Notes: generated from the sequence alone by a model not told the origin. DNA of 64,000 nucleotides from Chryseobacterium soldanellicola (GCF_900100115.1 NZ_FNKL01000001.1:62001-126000); one strand, 5' to 3'. Shown: positions 44,207-53,999, counted from the stretch's first letter. Made by a program: numbers and translations.

Positions 44207-45400
44207 TTAAAATCCAGAATTTATCTGATGATATATATTTAAGGAATTGCTCACGATTTTTGTGTAGCCTTTCACATCTTCACCTGTCCATGCTCTGTTG
44301 GCCTCACCGTAACTTCCGAATTTATCAGACATTAGATCATGTTTAGACTCAATTCCGTTTAAGATAAATCTGTATGGATGAAGGGTCACAAATACTTTTC
44401 CGCTTACCGTTTTTTGAGAATTACTTAAAAAAGATTCGATATTTCTCATCACAGGATCTAAGAAAAGCGCTTCGTGAAGCCAGTTTCCGTACCAATCGGA
44501 TAACTGAGACTTCATCATCTGCTGGTATTTTGAAAGCGTATGTTTTTCCAATAAATGGTGTGCTTTGATGATAACAGATGCCGCTGCCGCTTCGAAACCG
44601 ACTCTTCCTTTAATTCCGACAATCGTATCACCAACGTGGATATCACGACCTATTCCGTACGCAGAAGCCAATTCTTCAATTTTCTGAATGGCATAGACTG
44701 AATGTTCAAAATTTTCACCATTTACACCCACAACCTCTCCATTTTTAAACTCAATTTCCAGTTCTGAAGGCTTAGTTTCTTTAATTTGTGATGGAAAAGC
44801 TTCTTCAGGAAGATAATTTCTGGAAGTCAACGTTTCTTTTCCACCAACTGAAGTTCCCCAAAGTCCTTTATTGACAGAATATTGTGCTTTCTGGAATTCC
44901 ATTTCGTAACCGTGGTTTTTCAAAAATTCAATTTCTTCTTCACGAGATAAAGATAAATCACGTATAGGTGTAATAATCTCTACATTTGGGCACATTACCT
45001 GAAAAATTAAATCAAAACGAACTTGGTCGTTTCCTGCGCCTGTACTTCCGTGAGCAATGGCATCAGCTCCAATTTCAATGGCATATTTTGCAATTTCCTG
45101 CGCCTGAATGGTACGTTCAGCACTTACAGACAAGGGGTACGTATTGTTTTTCAACACATTTCCAAAGATCAAATATTTTACGCAAGAATTGTAATAATCT
45201 TCCTGAGCATCAACGCACCTGTATTCTTTTACCCCGAGATTAAAGGCTTTTTTTTCCAGTTCTTTTTCCTCTTCTTTAGAAAAACCTCCGGTATTTACAG
45301 TGATTGCATATACCTCATATCCAAGTGTTTCATTCAAATATTTGGCACAGTAAGAGGTATCTAAACCTCCGCTAAATGCTAAGATTACTTTCTTGCTCAT
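44207..45400 (-). CDS. argG: Argininosuccinate synthase
   Basis: A 397-residue ArgG: the ATP pyrophosphatase loop AFSGGLDTSYC at 8-18, AHGSTGAGNDQVRFD near 115-129, and the C-terminal domain with GRDIHVGDTIVGIKGR. It joins citrulline and aspartate. The start overlaps the GNAT gene by 29 bp, so the acetyltransferase and argG are translationally linked at the head of the operon. Confidence 0.97.
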   Translation of the reverse strand: MSKKVILAFSGGLDTSYCAKYLNETLGYEVYAITVNTGGFSKEEEKELEKKAFNLGVKEYRCVDAQEDYYNSCVKYLIFGNVLKNNTYPLSVSAERTIQAQEIAKYAIEIGADAIAHGSTGAGNDQVRFDLIFQVMCPNVEIITPIRDLSLSREEEIEFLKNHGYEMEFQKAQYSVNKGLWGTSVGGKETLTSRNYLPEEAFPSQIKETKPSELEIEFKNGEVVGVNGENFEHSVYAIQKIEELASAYGIGRDIHVGDTIVGIKGRVGFEAAAASVIIKAHHLLEKHTLSKYQQMMKSQLSDWYGNWLHEALFLDPVMRNIESFLSNSQKTVSGKVFVTLHPYRFILNGIESKHDLMSDKFGSYGEANRAWTGEDVKGYTKIVSNSLNIYHQINSGF

Positions 45401-45971
45401 TTTGATATTGATTTTCGGGTTGAATACTTACAACACCATTTACTTTATTATTATCAGGAACGAAAAGCATTGCTGTACAAAGGCAATTCTTACGTTCTTT
45501 TTTCATTAAAATTTCATAATTCACACAGTTTCTGCAACCGTTCCAGAATTCTTCATCCTGTGTTAATTCAGAATAAATTACCGGTTTATACCCTAAATCA
45601 CTGTTGATTTTCATGACGGCAAGACCAGTCGTCAATCCAAAAACTTTTGCAGTCGGATATTTATTTCTGGACAGTTGGAAAACTTTGTTTTTGATTAAAG
45701 TTGCAGCACCTCTTTCCCTGAATTTTGGAGAAACGATCAATCCTGAGTTGGCCACAAACTGACCATGCGACCAGGTTTCTATATAACAGAAGCCCACCCA
45801 TTCTCCGTTTTCAGTGGCAACAACAGCGTTACCCTCTGAAATTTTTCTGCTTAAATATTCTACGGAACGTTTTGCGATCCCCGTTCCTCTCCGTTGTGCA
45901 GAATCATACATTTCCTGCTGTATTTCACTCACATACATCAAATGTTCGCATGAGGAAACTTGTATTTCCAT
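45372..45971 (-). CDS. GNAT acyltransferase, likely N-acylglutamate synthase (ArgA role), with Cys-rich tail
   Basis: A 199-residue GNAT protein. VGFCYIETW and SGLIVSPKFRERGAATLIKNKV (about 77-97) form the acyl-CoA site. It is the first gene of the arg operon, which otherwise lacks argA or argJ, so it probably makes N-acetyl- or N-succinylglutamate. The C-terminal part has C146-x2-C149 and C163-x-C165, a pattern that could bind a metal ion. It overlaps argG by 29 bp. The role is from context; the fold call is firm. Confidence 0.8.
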   Translation of the reverse strand: MEIQVSSCEHLMYVSEIQQEMYDSAQRRGTGIAKRSVEYLSRKISEGNAVVATENGEWVGFCYIETWSHGQFVANSGLIVSPKFRERGAATLIKNKVFQLSRNKYPTAKVFGLTTGLAVMKINSDLGYKPVIYSELTQDEEFWNGCRNCVNYEILMKKERKNCLCTAMLFVPDNNKVNGVVSIQPENQYQNEQESNLSI

Positions 45972-45992
45972 TTATTTATCTGAATTTTTTGG

Positions 45993-46025
45993 CAAATTTA
46001 AATTAAAACAACTTTAAAAACCAAA
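45993..46025 (-). promoter_or_regulatory. Promoter candidate of the arg operon
   Basis: On the minus strand TTTG (46025-46022), 21 bp, TAAATTTG (46000-45993), then the GNAT ATG 22 bp later. The spacer is one or two bases longer than typical for Bacteroidota. No ARG box could be recognised. Confidence 0.5.
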
Positions 46026-46412
46026 TAAAAAAGATATTTTTTTTGTTTAATCAGGATAAACAGGTAAAATTATCTTAATTACATTTCCATCCTATCTCCT
46101 TTCAAATTTTAATTTTAAAATCTATAACCCTTTAGAAATAAACAAATTAAATAGTAAAAAATTAAAAGTCATTTTATTCAATAATAAAAAAATAAAACCG
46201 GAAGTAGTTTAAATGAATATTAAAATAATTTACTCTTATAAATTAAATTTAGTTTACATTAAATCCCATTCAGAAATAAATAAATTATCTGTTTAATATC
46301 AAAAGACAAGATAAATTATTGGAGAAAAGTTTAGAAAAAAATTGAGGATTGCAGGGCTTAATTCACAAATTAAACATAAATTTAAATTCAAATTTCAAAA
46401 AAGCGAAAGGAT
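46026..46412. other. AT-rich divergent gap between arg operon and acs
   Basis: About 390 bp, nearly all A and T, with no gene, hairpin or clear promoter for acs. A purine-rich GAAAGG lies 5-10 bp before the acs ATG and may aid initiation. Confidence 0.4.
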
Positions 46413-48323
46413 ATGAGAAATTATCTAATAGAAGATCTGCCACATTATTTTGAGGAATATAAAAAGTCTATAAAAAATCCTAAAAAATTCTGGGACAAGA
46501 TTGCTGATCAAAACTTCGTGTGGTATCAAAGATGGAGCAAGGTTGTAAAATACGACATGAATGAGGCCAAAATCACATGGTTTAAAAACGCAAAATTAAA
46601 CATCACTAAAAATTGTTTAGACAGACATCTTTCCGTAAGAGGCGAAAAAACCGCAATTATCTGGGAACCAAATGATCCAAAAGAAAAAGCACAACATATT
46701 TCCTATAACGAATTATACGCCCGTGTTAACAAAACTGCGAATATTTTACGTGAAATGGGCATCGAAAAAGGCGACAGAGTATGTATTTACCTTCCCATGA
46801 TTCCGGAGTTGGCGATAACGATGCTGGCCTGTGCAAAATTGGGCGCCGTTCATTCTGTTATTTTTGCCGGATTTTCCGCTTCTGCCGTTTCTTCAAGAGT
46901 CAATGACTGTGGCGCAAAAATGATCATCACATCAGACGGAAGTTATCGGGGGAACAAGGTTTTAGATTTAAAAAGCATTGTTGATGAAGCCGTTGAAAAA
47001 ACACCAACCGTAGAAAGCATTTTGGTCGTCAAAAGAACCCACAACGAGATTAAAATGAAGGAAGGAAGAGATTTTTGGATGGCAGATTTATACGAAAAAG
47101 CTTCTCCGGATTTCGTGACCGTAATTATGGATGCGGAAGATCCTCTTTTTATCTTATATACTTCAGGTTCTACTGGAAAACCAAAGGGAATGCTCCACAC
47201 TTCCGCGGGATACATGGTTTACACGGCTTATACTTTTAAAAATGTATTTAATTATCAGGAAAATGATATTTATTGGTGTACCGCAGACATCGGCTGGATT
47301 ACAGGACATTCTTACATCCTTTACGGACCACTTTTAAATGGTGCAACAACCGTAATTTTTGAAGGTGTCCCGACTTATCCCGAGCCAGACAGATTCTGGG
47401 AAGTTATTGAAAAACATAAAATTACACAATTCTATACTGCACCAACAGCAATTCGTTCGTTAGCAAAAGAAAGTGCAGAATGGGTTGATAAACATGATTT
47501 AAGTTCGTTAAAAGTGATCGGATCTGTCGGTGAACCTATTAACGAGGAAGCCTGGCATTGGTTCAACGACCATGTTGGAAAGAAAAAATGCCCAATTGTT
47601 GATACCTGGTGGCAGACTGAAACGGGAGGAATCATGATTTCTCCGCTTCCTTTTGTCACCCCGACAAAACCGACTTACGCTACTCTACCTTTACCCGGAA
47701 TCCAGCCTGTTTTAATGGATGATAAACGTAATGAAATCACCGGAAATCAGGTTACAGGAAATCTCTGCATCCGTTTTCCATGGCCGGGAATTGCCAGAAC
47801 GATTTGGGGCGATCATCAAAGATATAAAGAAACTTATTTTTCAGCTTTTCCTGGGAAATATTTCACGGGCGACGGCGCGTTGAGAGATGAAGTCGGATAT
47901 TACAGAATTACGGGTCGTGTGGACGATGTGATCATTGTTTCCGGGCATAACCTAGGAACTGCCCCGATTGAAGACAGCATCAACGAACATCCTGCTGTAG
48001 CGGAATCCGCGATTGTTGGCTATCCTCATGATATTAAAGGAAATGCGCTTTACGGTTTTGTTATTTTAAAGGAAACAGGAGAAAGCCGGCAGAAAGAAAA
48101 CCTTAAAAAAGAGATCAACCAATTGATTTCTGATCAGATTGGTCCGATTGCAAAACTGGATAAAATTCAGTTTGTTTCAGGGCTTCCGAAAACGCGTTCC
48201 GGGAAAATTATGCGTAGAATTTTAAGAAAAATTGCGGAAGGAGATTTTAGCAACTTTGGTGACATCACGACTTTACTGAATCCTGAAATTGTAGAGGAAA
48301 TTAAAAATGAAAGAATAGATTAA
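46413..48323 (+). CDS. acs: Acetate--CoA ligase
   Basis: A 636-residue acetyl-CoA synthetase of normal length: the adenylate loop YTSGSTGKPKG near 249-259, WWQTETGG near 399-406 (acetate and AMP pocket), YRITGRVDDVI hinge, and the C-terminal lysine in KTRSGKIMRR that is acetylated in homologues. It activates acetate to acetyl-CoA. It stands alone between two AT-rich gaps. Confidence 0.96.
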   Translation: MRNYLIEDLPHYFEEYKKSIKNPKKFWDKIADQNFVWYQRWSKVVKYDMNEAKITWFKNAKLNITKNCLDRHLSVRGEKTAIIWEPNDPKEKAQHISYNELYARVNKTANILREMGIEKGDRVCIYLPMIPELAITMLACAKLGAVHSVIFAGFSASAVSSRVNDCGAKMIITSDGSYRGNKVLDLKSIVDEAVEKTPTVESILVVKRTHNEIKMKEGRDFWMADLYEKASPDFVTVIMDAEDPLFILYTSGSTGKPKGMLHTSAGYMVYTAYTFKNVFNYQENDIYWCTADIGWITGHSYILYGPLLNGATTVIFEGVPTYPEPDRFWEVIEKHKITQFYTAPTAIRSLAKESAEWVDKHDLSSLKVIGSVGEPINEEAWHWFNDHVGKKKCPIVDTWWQTETGGIMISPLPFVTPTKPTYATLPLPGIQPVLMDDKRNEITGNQVTGNLCIRFPWPGIARTIWGDHQRYKETYFSAFPGKYFTGDGALRDEVGYYRITGRVDDVIIVSGHNLGTAPIEDSINEHPAVAESAIVGYPHDIKGNALYGFVILKETGESRQKENLKKEINQLISDQIGPIAKLDKIQFVSGLPKTRSGKIMRRILRKIAEGDFSNFGDITTLLNPEIVEEIKNERID

Positions 48324-48523
48324 TATTAAAATAAAGCTTAAAGAAGTCTAGCTAAAACTTAAATCTCACATACAGAAACTTAAACGCCCGTTCAATAGAT
48401 ATCCTCAAATATTTTAACATAATTCTATAGATAAAACAACTATATGTTAATTTTATTAAAAATAATTTAACATATATGAAATTTTATTAGTATCTTTAAA
48501 GTACAAATTTAAAACTATTGCTT

Positions 48524-48892
48524 ATGTCAAATATATTAGCTGGATTATTTGAACACCGCAGCGATTACAAGAAACTCGAAACTGATCTCGAAAGCTCAGG
48601 TTTCGGAAATTCAGATTACATTGTATATCTTAATGACACAACTCATAACGGATCTCAGTATCTGGCGAGCGTTGTTGTAAAAGATAACGGACAGATAGAT
48701 GATGCAAAAACTATTTTTACTCAAAATTCTGTTCTAAAAACGTACTTATTCGAAAATATGGGAATTGAACAGGCCCATTACAATAATTTAAAAAAATATA
48801 TTGATGCCAGAAGCAAAGCCGAAATCCATAATAGTCCGGATGTTAAAATCAAAGCTTCCAGCAATGGCATTGACTCAGAAGTTAAATTCTAA
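48524..48892 (+). CDS. Small conserved-looking protein of unknown function
   Basis: The ATG at 48524 (MSNILAGLFEHRSDYKKLETDL) gives 122 residues; an upstream TTG would add two. The protein is soluble, with a helix at 12-24, a strand region (SDYIVYLND, QYLASVVVKDN), and a helix at 88-100 (IEQAHYNNLKKYIDARSKAE). No domain was recognised. It has its own -7 box (TATCTTTA at 48491-48498) and a strong terminator, so it is a single-gene unit, perhaps stress-related. Confidence 0.75.
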   Translation: MSNILAGLFEHRSDYKKLETDLESSGFGNSDYIVYLNDTTHNGSQYLASVVVKDNGQIDDAKTIFTQNSVLKTYLFENMGIEQAHYNNLKKYIDARSKAEIHNSPDVKIKASSNGIDSEVKF

Positions 48893-48912
48893 AAATTAAA
48901 ATCTAATAACCG

Positions 48913-48944
48913 AAAATCCGCAGAACCTTCTGCGGATTTTTTTG
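48913..48944 (+). terminator. Terminator of the small protein gene
   Basis: An 11-bp stem (AAAATCCGCAG / CTGCGGATTTT) with a 6-nt loop and a run of T, 20 bp past the stop and just upstream of the next promoter. Confidence 0.85.
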
Positions 48945-48946
48945 TG

Positions 48947-48978
48947 TTTGAAAAGTGCGAAAAAATTCGTATTTTCGT
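48947..48978 (+). promoter_or_regulatory. Promoter of the RelA/SpoT-nhaA pair
   Basis: TTTG (48947-48950), 20 bp, TATTTTCG (48971-48978), one base off TAnnTTTG, then the ATG 22 bp later. It starts right after the preceding terminator. Confidence 0.6.
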
Positions 48979-49000
48979 CTAAATATAGGCTTTCACACAA

Positions 49001-51211
49001 ATGAGTTACGACTTAGAACAAGAAAACAAAGAAATCTTAGCAAGATATAAAGATCTGATTTCTAACACATACAGGACTTTGGATGAGGAAAACAATAAGC
49101 TTATCCGAAAGGCATTTGATATCGCATTAGATGCCCACAAAGACCAAAGAAGAAAATCAGGCGAACCATACATCTACCATCCCATCGCTGTCGCAAAAAT
49201 TGTTGCCACAGAAATCGGTTTGGGAGCAACTTCTATTGCCTGTGCGCTTTTACATGATGTAATCGAAGATTCAGACTATACTTATGAAGATCTAAAAAAG
49301 ATTTTTGGCGGAAAAATTGCTGACATCGTTAATGGATTGACGAAAATATCCATTATGAATCATCAGAATATTTCCGTACAATCCGAAAACTACAGAAAAC
49401 TTCTGCTGACGCTTTCTGAGGATTTCAGAGTTATTCTGATCAAAATTGCAGACCGTCTTCACAATATGCGGACGCTGGAAAGCATGGCTCCCGATAAACA
49501 GAAGAAAATCGCTTCTGAAACGGTTTACATTTATTCTCCGATGGCGCACCGTTTGGGTTTATACAACATTAAATCTGAGCTTGAAGATCTTTCATTAAAA
49601 TATAATAATCCGGAAGTTTACAACGAGATCACGGAAAAATTGGAATTAGCCAAAGAAAATCGTGAACGTTATATTGAGGAATTTAAAAAAGAGGTTTCTG
49701 AGAGATTAAAAGAAGAAGGTTTAAATTTCACCATAAAAGGCCGTGCAAAAGCAATTTCTTCGATTTACAGAAAAATGCTCAAGCAAGGCGTTTCTTTTGA
49801 AGAAGTTTTTGACAATTACGCGATCAGGATTATTTATAAATCTGATGCTAAAAACGAAAAATTCCTTGCCTGGAAAATCTACTCTATTGTAACGGATGTT
49901 TATCACAGCAACCCTTCAAGGATGCGAGACTGGATCACCCAACCACGTTCTACGGGCTACGAAAGCTTGCATTTAACGGTTCTTGGGCCTGACCGAAAAT
50001 GGATTGAAGTTCAGATCCGTTCCGAAAGAATGGATGAAATTGCCGAAAAAGGCGTTGCCGCCCATTACAAATACAAGGAAGGCTACAAACAGACCAATGA
50101 AGACCGAAATTTTGAGAATTGGGTAGCAGAAATCCGCGATGTTCTTGAGCAGCAGCAAGATCTTTCTACTACCGAACTTTTGGATAATATTAAGCTAAAC
50201 CTTTATTCAAAAGAAGTTTTTGTATTCACTCCTAAAGGTGAGATTAAAATTTTACCGACCAACGCCACGGCTTTGGATTTTGCATTTGCCGTTCACTCCG
50301 ACCTGGGAATGAAATGTTTAGGCGCAAAAATCAATGGAAAATTGGTTCCGATTTCCTATACTTTACAAAATGGAGATCAGGTCGATATTCTTTCCTCACA
50401 AAACCAGAAACCAAAATCAGACTGGCTGGAATTTGTCGTTACTTCAAAAGCTAAATCTAAGATTAAGAGTTATTTAAACTCACAAAAAAATCAAATCGTA
50501 GAAGAAGGAAAGGAAATTCTGCAACGAAAACTTCGTCACGCCAAAATCAATTTTAATGATGAAGAAGTTAATAAGCTTCAGAAATTCTTTAATCTAAAAA
50601 GCTCACAGGAACTGTTTTTGAAATTCCAGACTAATGAATTGGATGCAAGCAGCTTAAGAAAATATATCGAAAGTAAAAATGTATTTAATAATTTACTTTC
50701 AAGATTCAGAAAATCTCCTGCAAAAAATCAACACTACGAAGAGCCGAAAGAGCAAAATCTCGACATGATCGTCTTCGGAAAAGATGAAGAAAGACTGAAT
50801 TACAGCTATGCAAAGTGTTGTACGGTAATTCCTGGAGATAAAATTTTTGGTTTTATTACCATTTCAGACGGCATCAAAGTACACAGCGACAACTGTCCGA
50901 ATGCGATTAATCTTAGGGCCCAATACGATTACAGGGTGATTCCTGCAAAATGGGTAAATGCTGAAAGCTTTAAAAACAGAGTGAAAATTGAGATCGAAGG
51001 GCTTGACAGAATGGGAATGATCAATGATATTACTACTGTGATCAGCGGCGCCATGGGAATGGATATGAAAAGTATGTCTATTGAATCAAACGATGGAATT
51101 TTTACAGGAAATATAAATCTTGAAGTAAAAAACAAAGGCCAATTAGAAGAAACGTTTAAAAAATTAAAGGATATTAACGGAGTTTCAAGAGTGAGACGAT
51201 TACAATCCTAA
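49001..51211 (+). CDS. Bifunctional (p)ppGpp synthetase/hydrolase (RelA/SpoT homologue)
   Basis: A 736-residue long RSH. The HD hydrolase domain has the metal site H85-D86 with E89-D90 (LLHDVIEDSDYT). The synthetase domain runs about 230-370 (RIIYKSD, STGYESLHLTV, EVQIRSERMDEIAEKG). TGS lies near 400-460 (VFTPKGEIKILP), and zinc-finger-like and ACT domains form the C terminus (IEIEGLDRMGMINDIT). The intact HD residues suggest it both makes and degrades the alarmone. nhaA follows after 3 bp. Confidence 0.95.
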   Translation: MSYDLEQENKEILARYKDLISNTYRTLDEENNKLIRKAFDIALDAHKDQRRKSGEPYIYHPIAVAKIVATEIGLGATSIACALLHDVIEDSDYTYEDLKKIFGGKIADIVNGLTKISIMNHQNISVQSENYRKLLLTLSEDFRVILIKIADRLHNMRTLESMAPDKQKKIASETVYIYSPMAHRLGLYNIKSELEDLSLKYNNPEVYNEITEKLELAKENRERYIEEFKKEVSERLKEEGLNFTIKGRAKAISSIYRKMLKQGVSFEEVFDNYAIRIIYKSDAKNEKFLAWKIYSIVTDVYHSNPSRMRDWITQPRSTGYESLHLTVLGPDRKWIEVQIRSERMDEIAEKGVAAHYKYKEGYKQTNEDRNFENWVAEIRDVLEQQQDLSTTELLDNIKLNLYSKEVFVFTPKGEIKILPTNATALDFAFAVHSDLGMKCLGAKINGKLVPISYTLQNGDQVDILSSQNQKPKSDWLEFVVTSKAKSKIKSYLNSQKNQIVEEGKEILQRKLRHAKINFNDEEVNKLQKFFNLKSSQELFLKFQTNELDASSLRKYIESKNVFNNLLSRFRKSPAKNQHYEEPKEQNLDMIVFGKDEERLNYSYAKCCTVIPGDKIFGFITISDGIKVHSDNCPNAINLRAQYDYRVIPAKWVNAESFKNRVKIEIEGLDRMGMINDITTVISGAMGMDMKSMSIESNDGIFTGNINLEVKNKGQLEETFKKLKDINGVSRVRRLQS

Positions 51212-51214
51212 AGC

Positions 51215-52390
51215 ATGAATTTAAGCCTATATTTTAAAAGATTTTTCAACAGCAGCCAGTCATCAGGAATTATACTTATTTTTTGTGTAATTATCTCGTT
51301 GTTAATTGCAAACTCATCTGCCGGTGAAGGTTTTCAGAAATTATTAGATACAGAAATCGGCGTTCATCTTTTTCATTTCAAATATCCTGTAAGCATTTGG
51401 ATCAATGACGGATTGATGGCTATTTTCTTTCTTTTGGTAGGTCTTGAAATCAAACGGGAGATGGTTGAAGGCGAGCTTTCTTCTTTTAAAAATGCGTCTC
51501 TTCCGATTTTTGCAGCTATCGGCGGAATGTTGGTTCCGGCGGTGATATATTCAATCTTCAATATCGGCACAAAATATGGTAATGGCTGGGGAATTCCGAT
51601 GGCGACGGATATTGCTTTTTCACTGGCAATTATTTCCATGTTGGGAAAGAGAATTCCGAATTCAATTAAAATTTTTCTTGCAGCATTGGCAATTGTAGAT
51701 GATTTGGGAGCCATTTTGGTAATTGCAATATTTTACACTGAACAGATTCATTGGATGTATTTATTACTATCTTTTGGAACAACCGTTTTATTATTTTTAT
51801 TAAATTATTTAAAAGTAACTAAAATTATTTTCTATATTATTCCAGGATTGTTTTTGTGGTATTTTCTGCATCATTCCGGGATTCATGCGACGATTGCAGG
51901 TGTTTTACTGGCATTTTCGATTCCGACGAATGCTTCCCATGTAGAAATTTCACCTTTGGAAAAATTAGAACATAAACTCCATTTTCCTGTAAGCTTTTTA
52001 ATTATGCCGATATTTGCATTAACCAATACAAATATTGCCTTCAATAGCGGAATGATTGCCGGCTTAACAAGCGCTTTAGGCCTGGGAATTATCGGAGGCC
52101 TGATTTTGGGGAAATTAATCGGAATTAACTTATTTTCTTTTATAGCCATTAAAGCAAAACTCAGTTCGCTCCCACAAAACAGCTCGTGGTCTCAGATGTT
52201 GGGCGTTGGTTTTCTGGCAGGAATCGGTTTTACAATGTCGATTTTCATTGCATTACTTTCATTCAGAGGAGAAATTGAAATTCAGGATGAAGCTAAATTT
52301 GCGATTTTAATTGCTTCTTTTATTGCGGCAGTCTTAGGATTTTTAATCTTAAAATTAAGCTCTAAAAAAAATCAGATCGAAGAAGATTAA
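51215..52390 (+). CDS. nhaA: Na+/H+ antiporter NhaA
   Basis: A 391-residue NhaA with 11-12 transmembrane segments. The ion-binding pair D162-D163 lies in AIVDDLGAILVIA, and D132 in MATDIAFSLAI corresponds to Asp133 of the E. coli protein. It exports Na+ for protons. It is cotranscribed with the RSH gene (3-bp gap) and its 3' end overlaps the convergent YihY gene by 4 bp. Confidence 0.95.
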   Translation: MNLSLYFKRFFNSSQSSGIILIFCVIISLLIANSSAGEGFQKLLDTEIGVHLFHFKYPVSIWINDGLMAIFFLLVGLEIKREMVEGELSSFKNASLPIFAAIGGMLVPAVIYSIFNIGTKYGNGWGIPMATDIAFSLAIISMLGKRIPNSIKIFLAALAIVDDLGAILVIAIFYTEQIHWMYLLLSFGTTVLLFLLNYLKVTKIIFYIIPGLFLWYFLHHSGIHATIAGVLLAFSIPTNASHVEISPLEKLEHKLHFPVSFLIMPIFALTNTNIAFNSGMIAGLTSALGLGIIGGLILGKLIGINLFSFIAIKAKLSSLPQNSSWSQMLGVGFLAGIGFTMSIFIALLSFRGEIEIQDEAKFAILIASFIAAVLGFLILKLSSKKNQIEED

Positions 52391-53406
52391 TCCTTTTTCT
52401 CAATATCAAAGGGTCTCTTGTGGTCTTCATCACTTTCTAAATTAGGCTCTGTATTTAAAGCCTGATAATAGGTGGCGCCTTTTTTAAGCTCATCAGACAG
52501 GAGTTTTTCTATCCGTAATTTTCTGATCGCCATATTCAGCTCATTTCCGAAAAGGAGGAGATAAACGTTTACATTTACCCAAACCATCAATAAAATCATG
52601 CTTCCGATGGACCCGTACAAAACGTTGTAGCGGGCAATATCTTTCACATAAATGGCAAAAAAATACGTTGTCACCACAAATAAAACAGTCGTCAGAATGG
52701 CACCCGGAACTGCCTGTCTGAATCTCATAATTTTCACGGTTCCCAACCAGTAAAATAAGGTCAGCAAAATGAAATAAAAGACTGGAAAAGAAACAAATCC
52801 GATGATTTTTGAAAGGTTTTTTGACAGCCAGGTTACGTCATAATTTGGGGTAAATAATTTCAGCACCACTTCCGAATAATAAACCCCGAAAAGCGTCATA
52901 ATTACAATGGTTATAAAGCCGATTGTGATAAAAAATGAAAGAATAAATTCCTTTACATCAGTCAGTTTTTCTTCTGAATTTTCATTAAATCCGTTAATTA
53001 AAGAAAAAGTTCCGTTGGTTGCGAAAATCAAAGCCAGGACAATCGTTAAATTACTGATTCCCTTCATATTGGGAATGATATTGTGTTCGATATATCCCCG
53101 AACATCGGTTTCCATATTGGAAGGAAAAACATTATGAATCAAAACCTCGAAAATATAGAACTGAAGCTTATCATAATGTGGCATATATGGTAAAACAGAA
53201 AGCAAAAACAACAAAAACGGGAATAAGCTTATCGTAAAGCTCCACGAAATAGAAGCAGCCTTTCTCCCAATTTTGCCTTTAAAAATTCCTGAAATATAAA
53301 TCTGGAACATCTGCCAAAGCGATATTCCTAAAACGGGAATATGTATATCGTCAAAAAACTCTTGAATTTTCAAGATAAATCTGGGAACTTTTATTGCCAT
53401 GCTCAA
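52387..53406 (-). CDS. YihY/BrkB-family membrane protein
   Basis: A 339-residue protein with six transmembrane segments (YihY/UPF0761 family, formerly misnamed ribonuclease BN). RKAASISWSFTISLFPFLLFLLS near the first segment and YGSIGSMILLMVWVNVNVYLLLFGNELN near the last are family marks. Function is unknown; lipid or small-molecule transport has been suggested for relatives. A TATTTTTG box lies 13 bp before the start (53426 to 53419). Confidence 0.88.
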   Translation of the reverse strand: MSMAIKVPRFILKIQEFFDDIHIPVLGISLWQMFQIYISGIFKGKIGRKAASISWSFTISLFPFLLFLLSVLPYMPHYDKLQFYIFEVLIHNVFPSNMETDVRGYIEHNIIPNMKGISNLTIVLALIFATNGTFSLINGFNENSEEKLTDVKEFILSFFITIGFITIVIMTLFGVYYSEVVLKLFTPNYDVTWLSKNLSKIIGFVSFPVFYFILLTLFYWLGTVKIMRFRQAVPGAILTTVLFVVTTYFFAIYVKDIARYNVLYGSIGSMILLMVWVNVNVYLLLFGNELNMAIRKLRIEKLLSDELKKGATYYQALNTEPNLESDEDHKRPFDIEKKD

Positions 53407-53467
53407 ATGCTGTGACTACAAAAATACTGTTTTTTATATTTAAAATTATACTTAAAACGTCCTTTAT

Positions 53468-53498
53468 TATGTCGTTTTTTAATTTATGAATATCTTTG
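53468..53498 (+). promoter_or_regulatory. Promoter of rlmH
   Basis: TATG (53468-53471), 19 bp, TATCTTTG (53491-53498). The -7 box fits the consensus exactly and the -33 box is one base off. The ATG is at 53526. Confidence 0.6.
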
Positions 53499-53525
53499 AG
53501 GCTTCAATTATTTTAAAGACAAAAA

Positions 53526-53999
53526 ATGCAGATTAATTTGCTTTGTATCGGTAAAACAGACGATAAGGAAATCAATTCTTTAATCAATTATTATCTTAAA
53601 CGTCTCCCAAAACACTGGAATTTCGAGATTATAGAAATTCCGGACATTAAAAATGCCAAAAATATTTCTTCTGATCTTTTAAAGAAAGAAGAAGCAAAAT
53701 TATTTTCAAATCATATCGATAAAAATGACCTTGTTGTGATTCTCGACGAAAAAGGAAAACAATTTACCAGCCGTGAGTTTTCACAAAAAATTGACAGCTG
53801 GATGAATTCTTCTGTGAAAAAAATTCATGTTTTAATTGGGGGAGCTTATGGTTTTTCAGAAGAGATTTACAGCAGAGCCAATGAAAAAATGTCGTTATCT
53901 AAAATGACATTCACCCATCAGATGATCCGGTTGTTTATTGTGGAGCAATTGTATCGTGCAGATCAGATTCTGCAGGGAAAGCCTTATCATAACGATTAA
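53526..53999 (+). CDS. rlmH: 23S rRNA pseudouridine-1915 N3-methyltransferase
   Basis: A 157-residue SPOUT methyltransferase of exact RlmH size: LVVILDEKGKQFTSREFSQ near 75-93, VLIGGAYGFSEEIYSRA with the SAM-binding glycine loop, and MTFTHQMIRLFIVEQLYRA at the trefoil knot end. It modifies helix 69 of the large ribosomal subunit. It is convergent with trmL. Confidence 0.95.
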   Translation: MQINLLCIGKTDDKEINSLINYYLKRLPKHWNFEIIEIPDIKNAKNISSDLLKKEEAKLFSNHIDKNDLVVILDEKGKQFTSREFSQKIDSWMNSSVKKIHVLIGGAYGFSEEIYSRANEKMSLSKMTFTHQMIRLFIVEQLYRADQILQGKPYHND

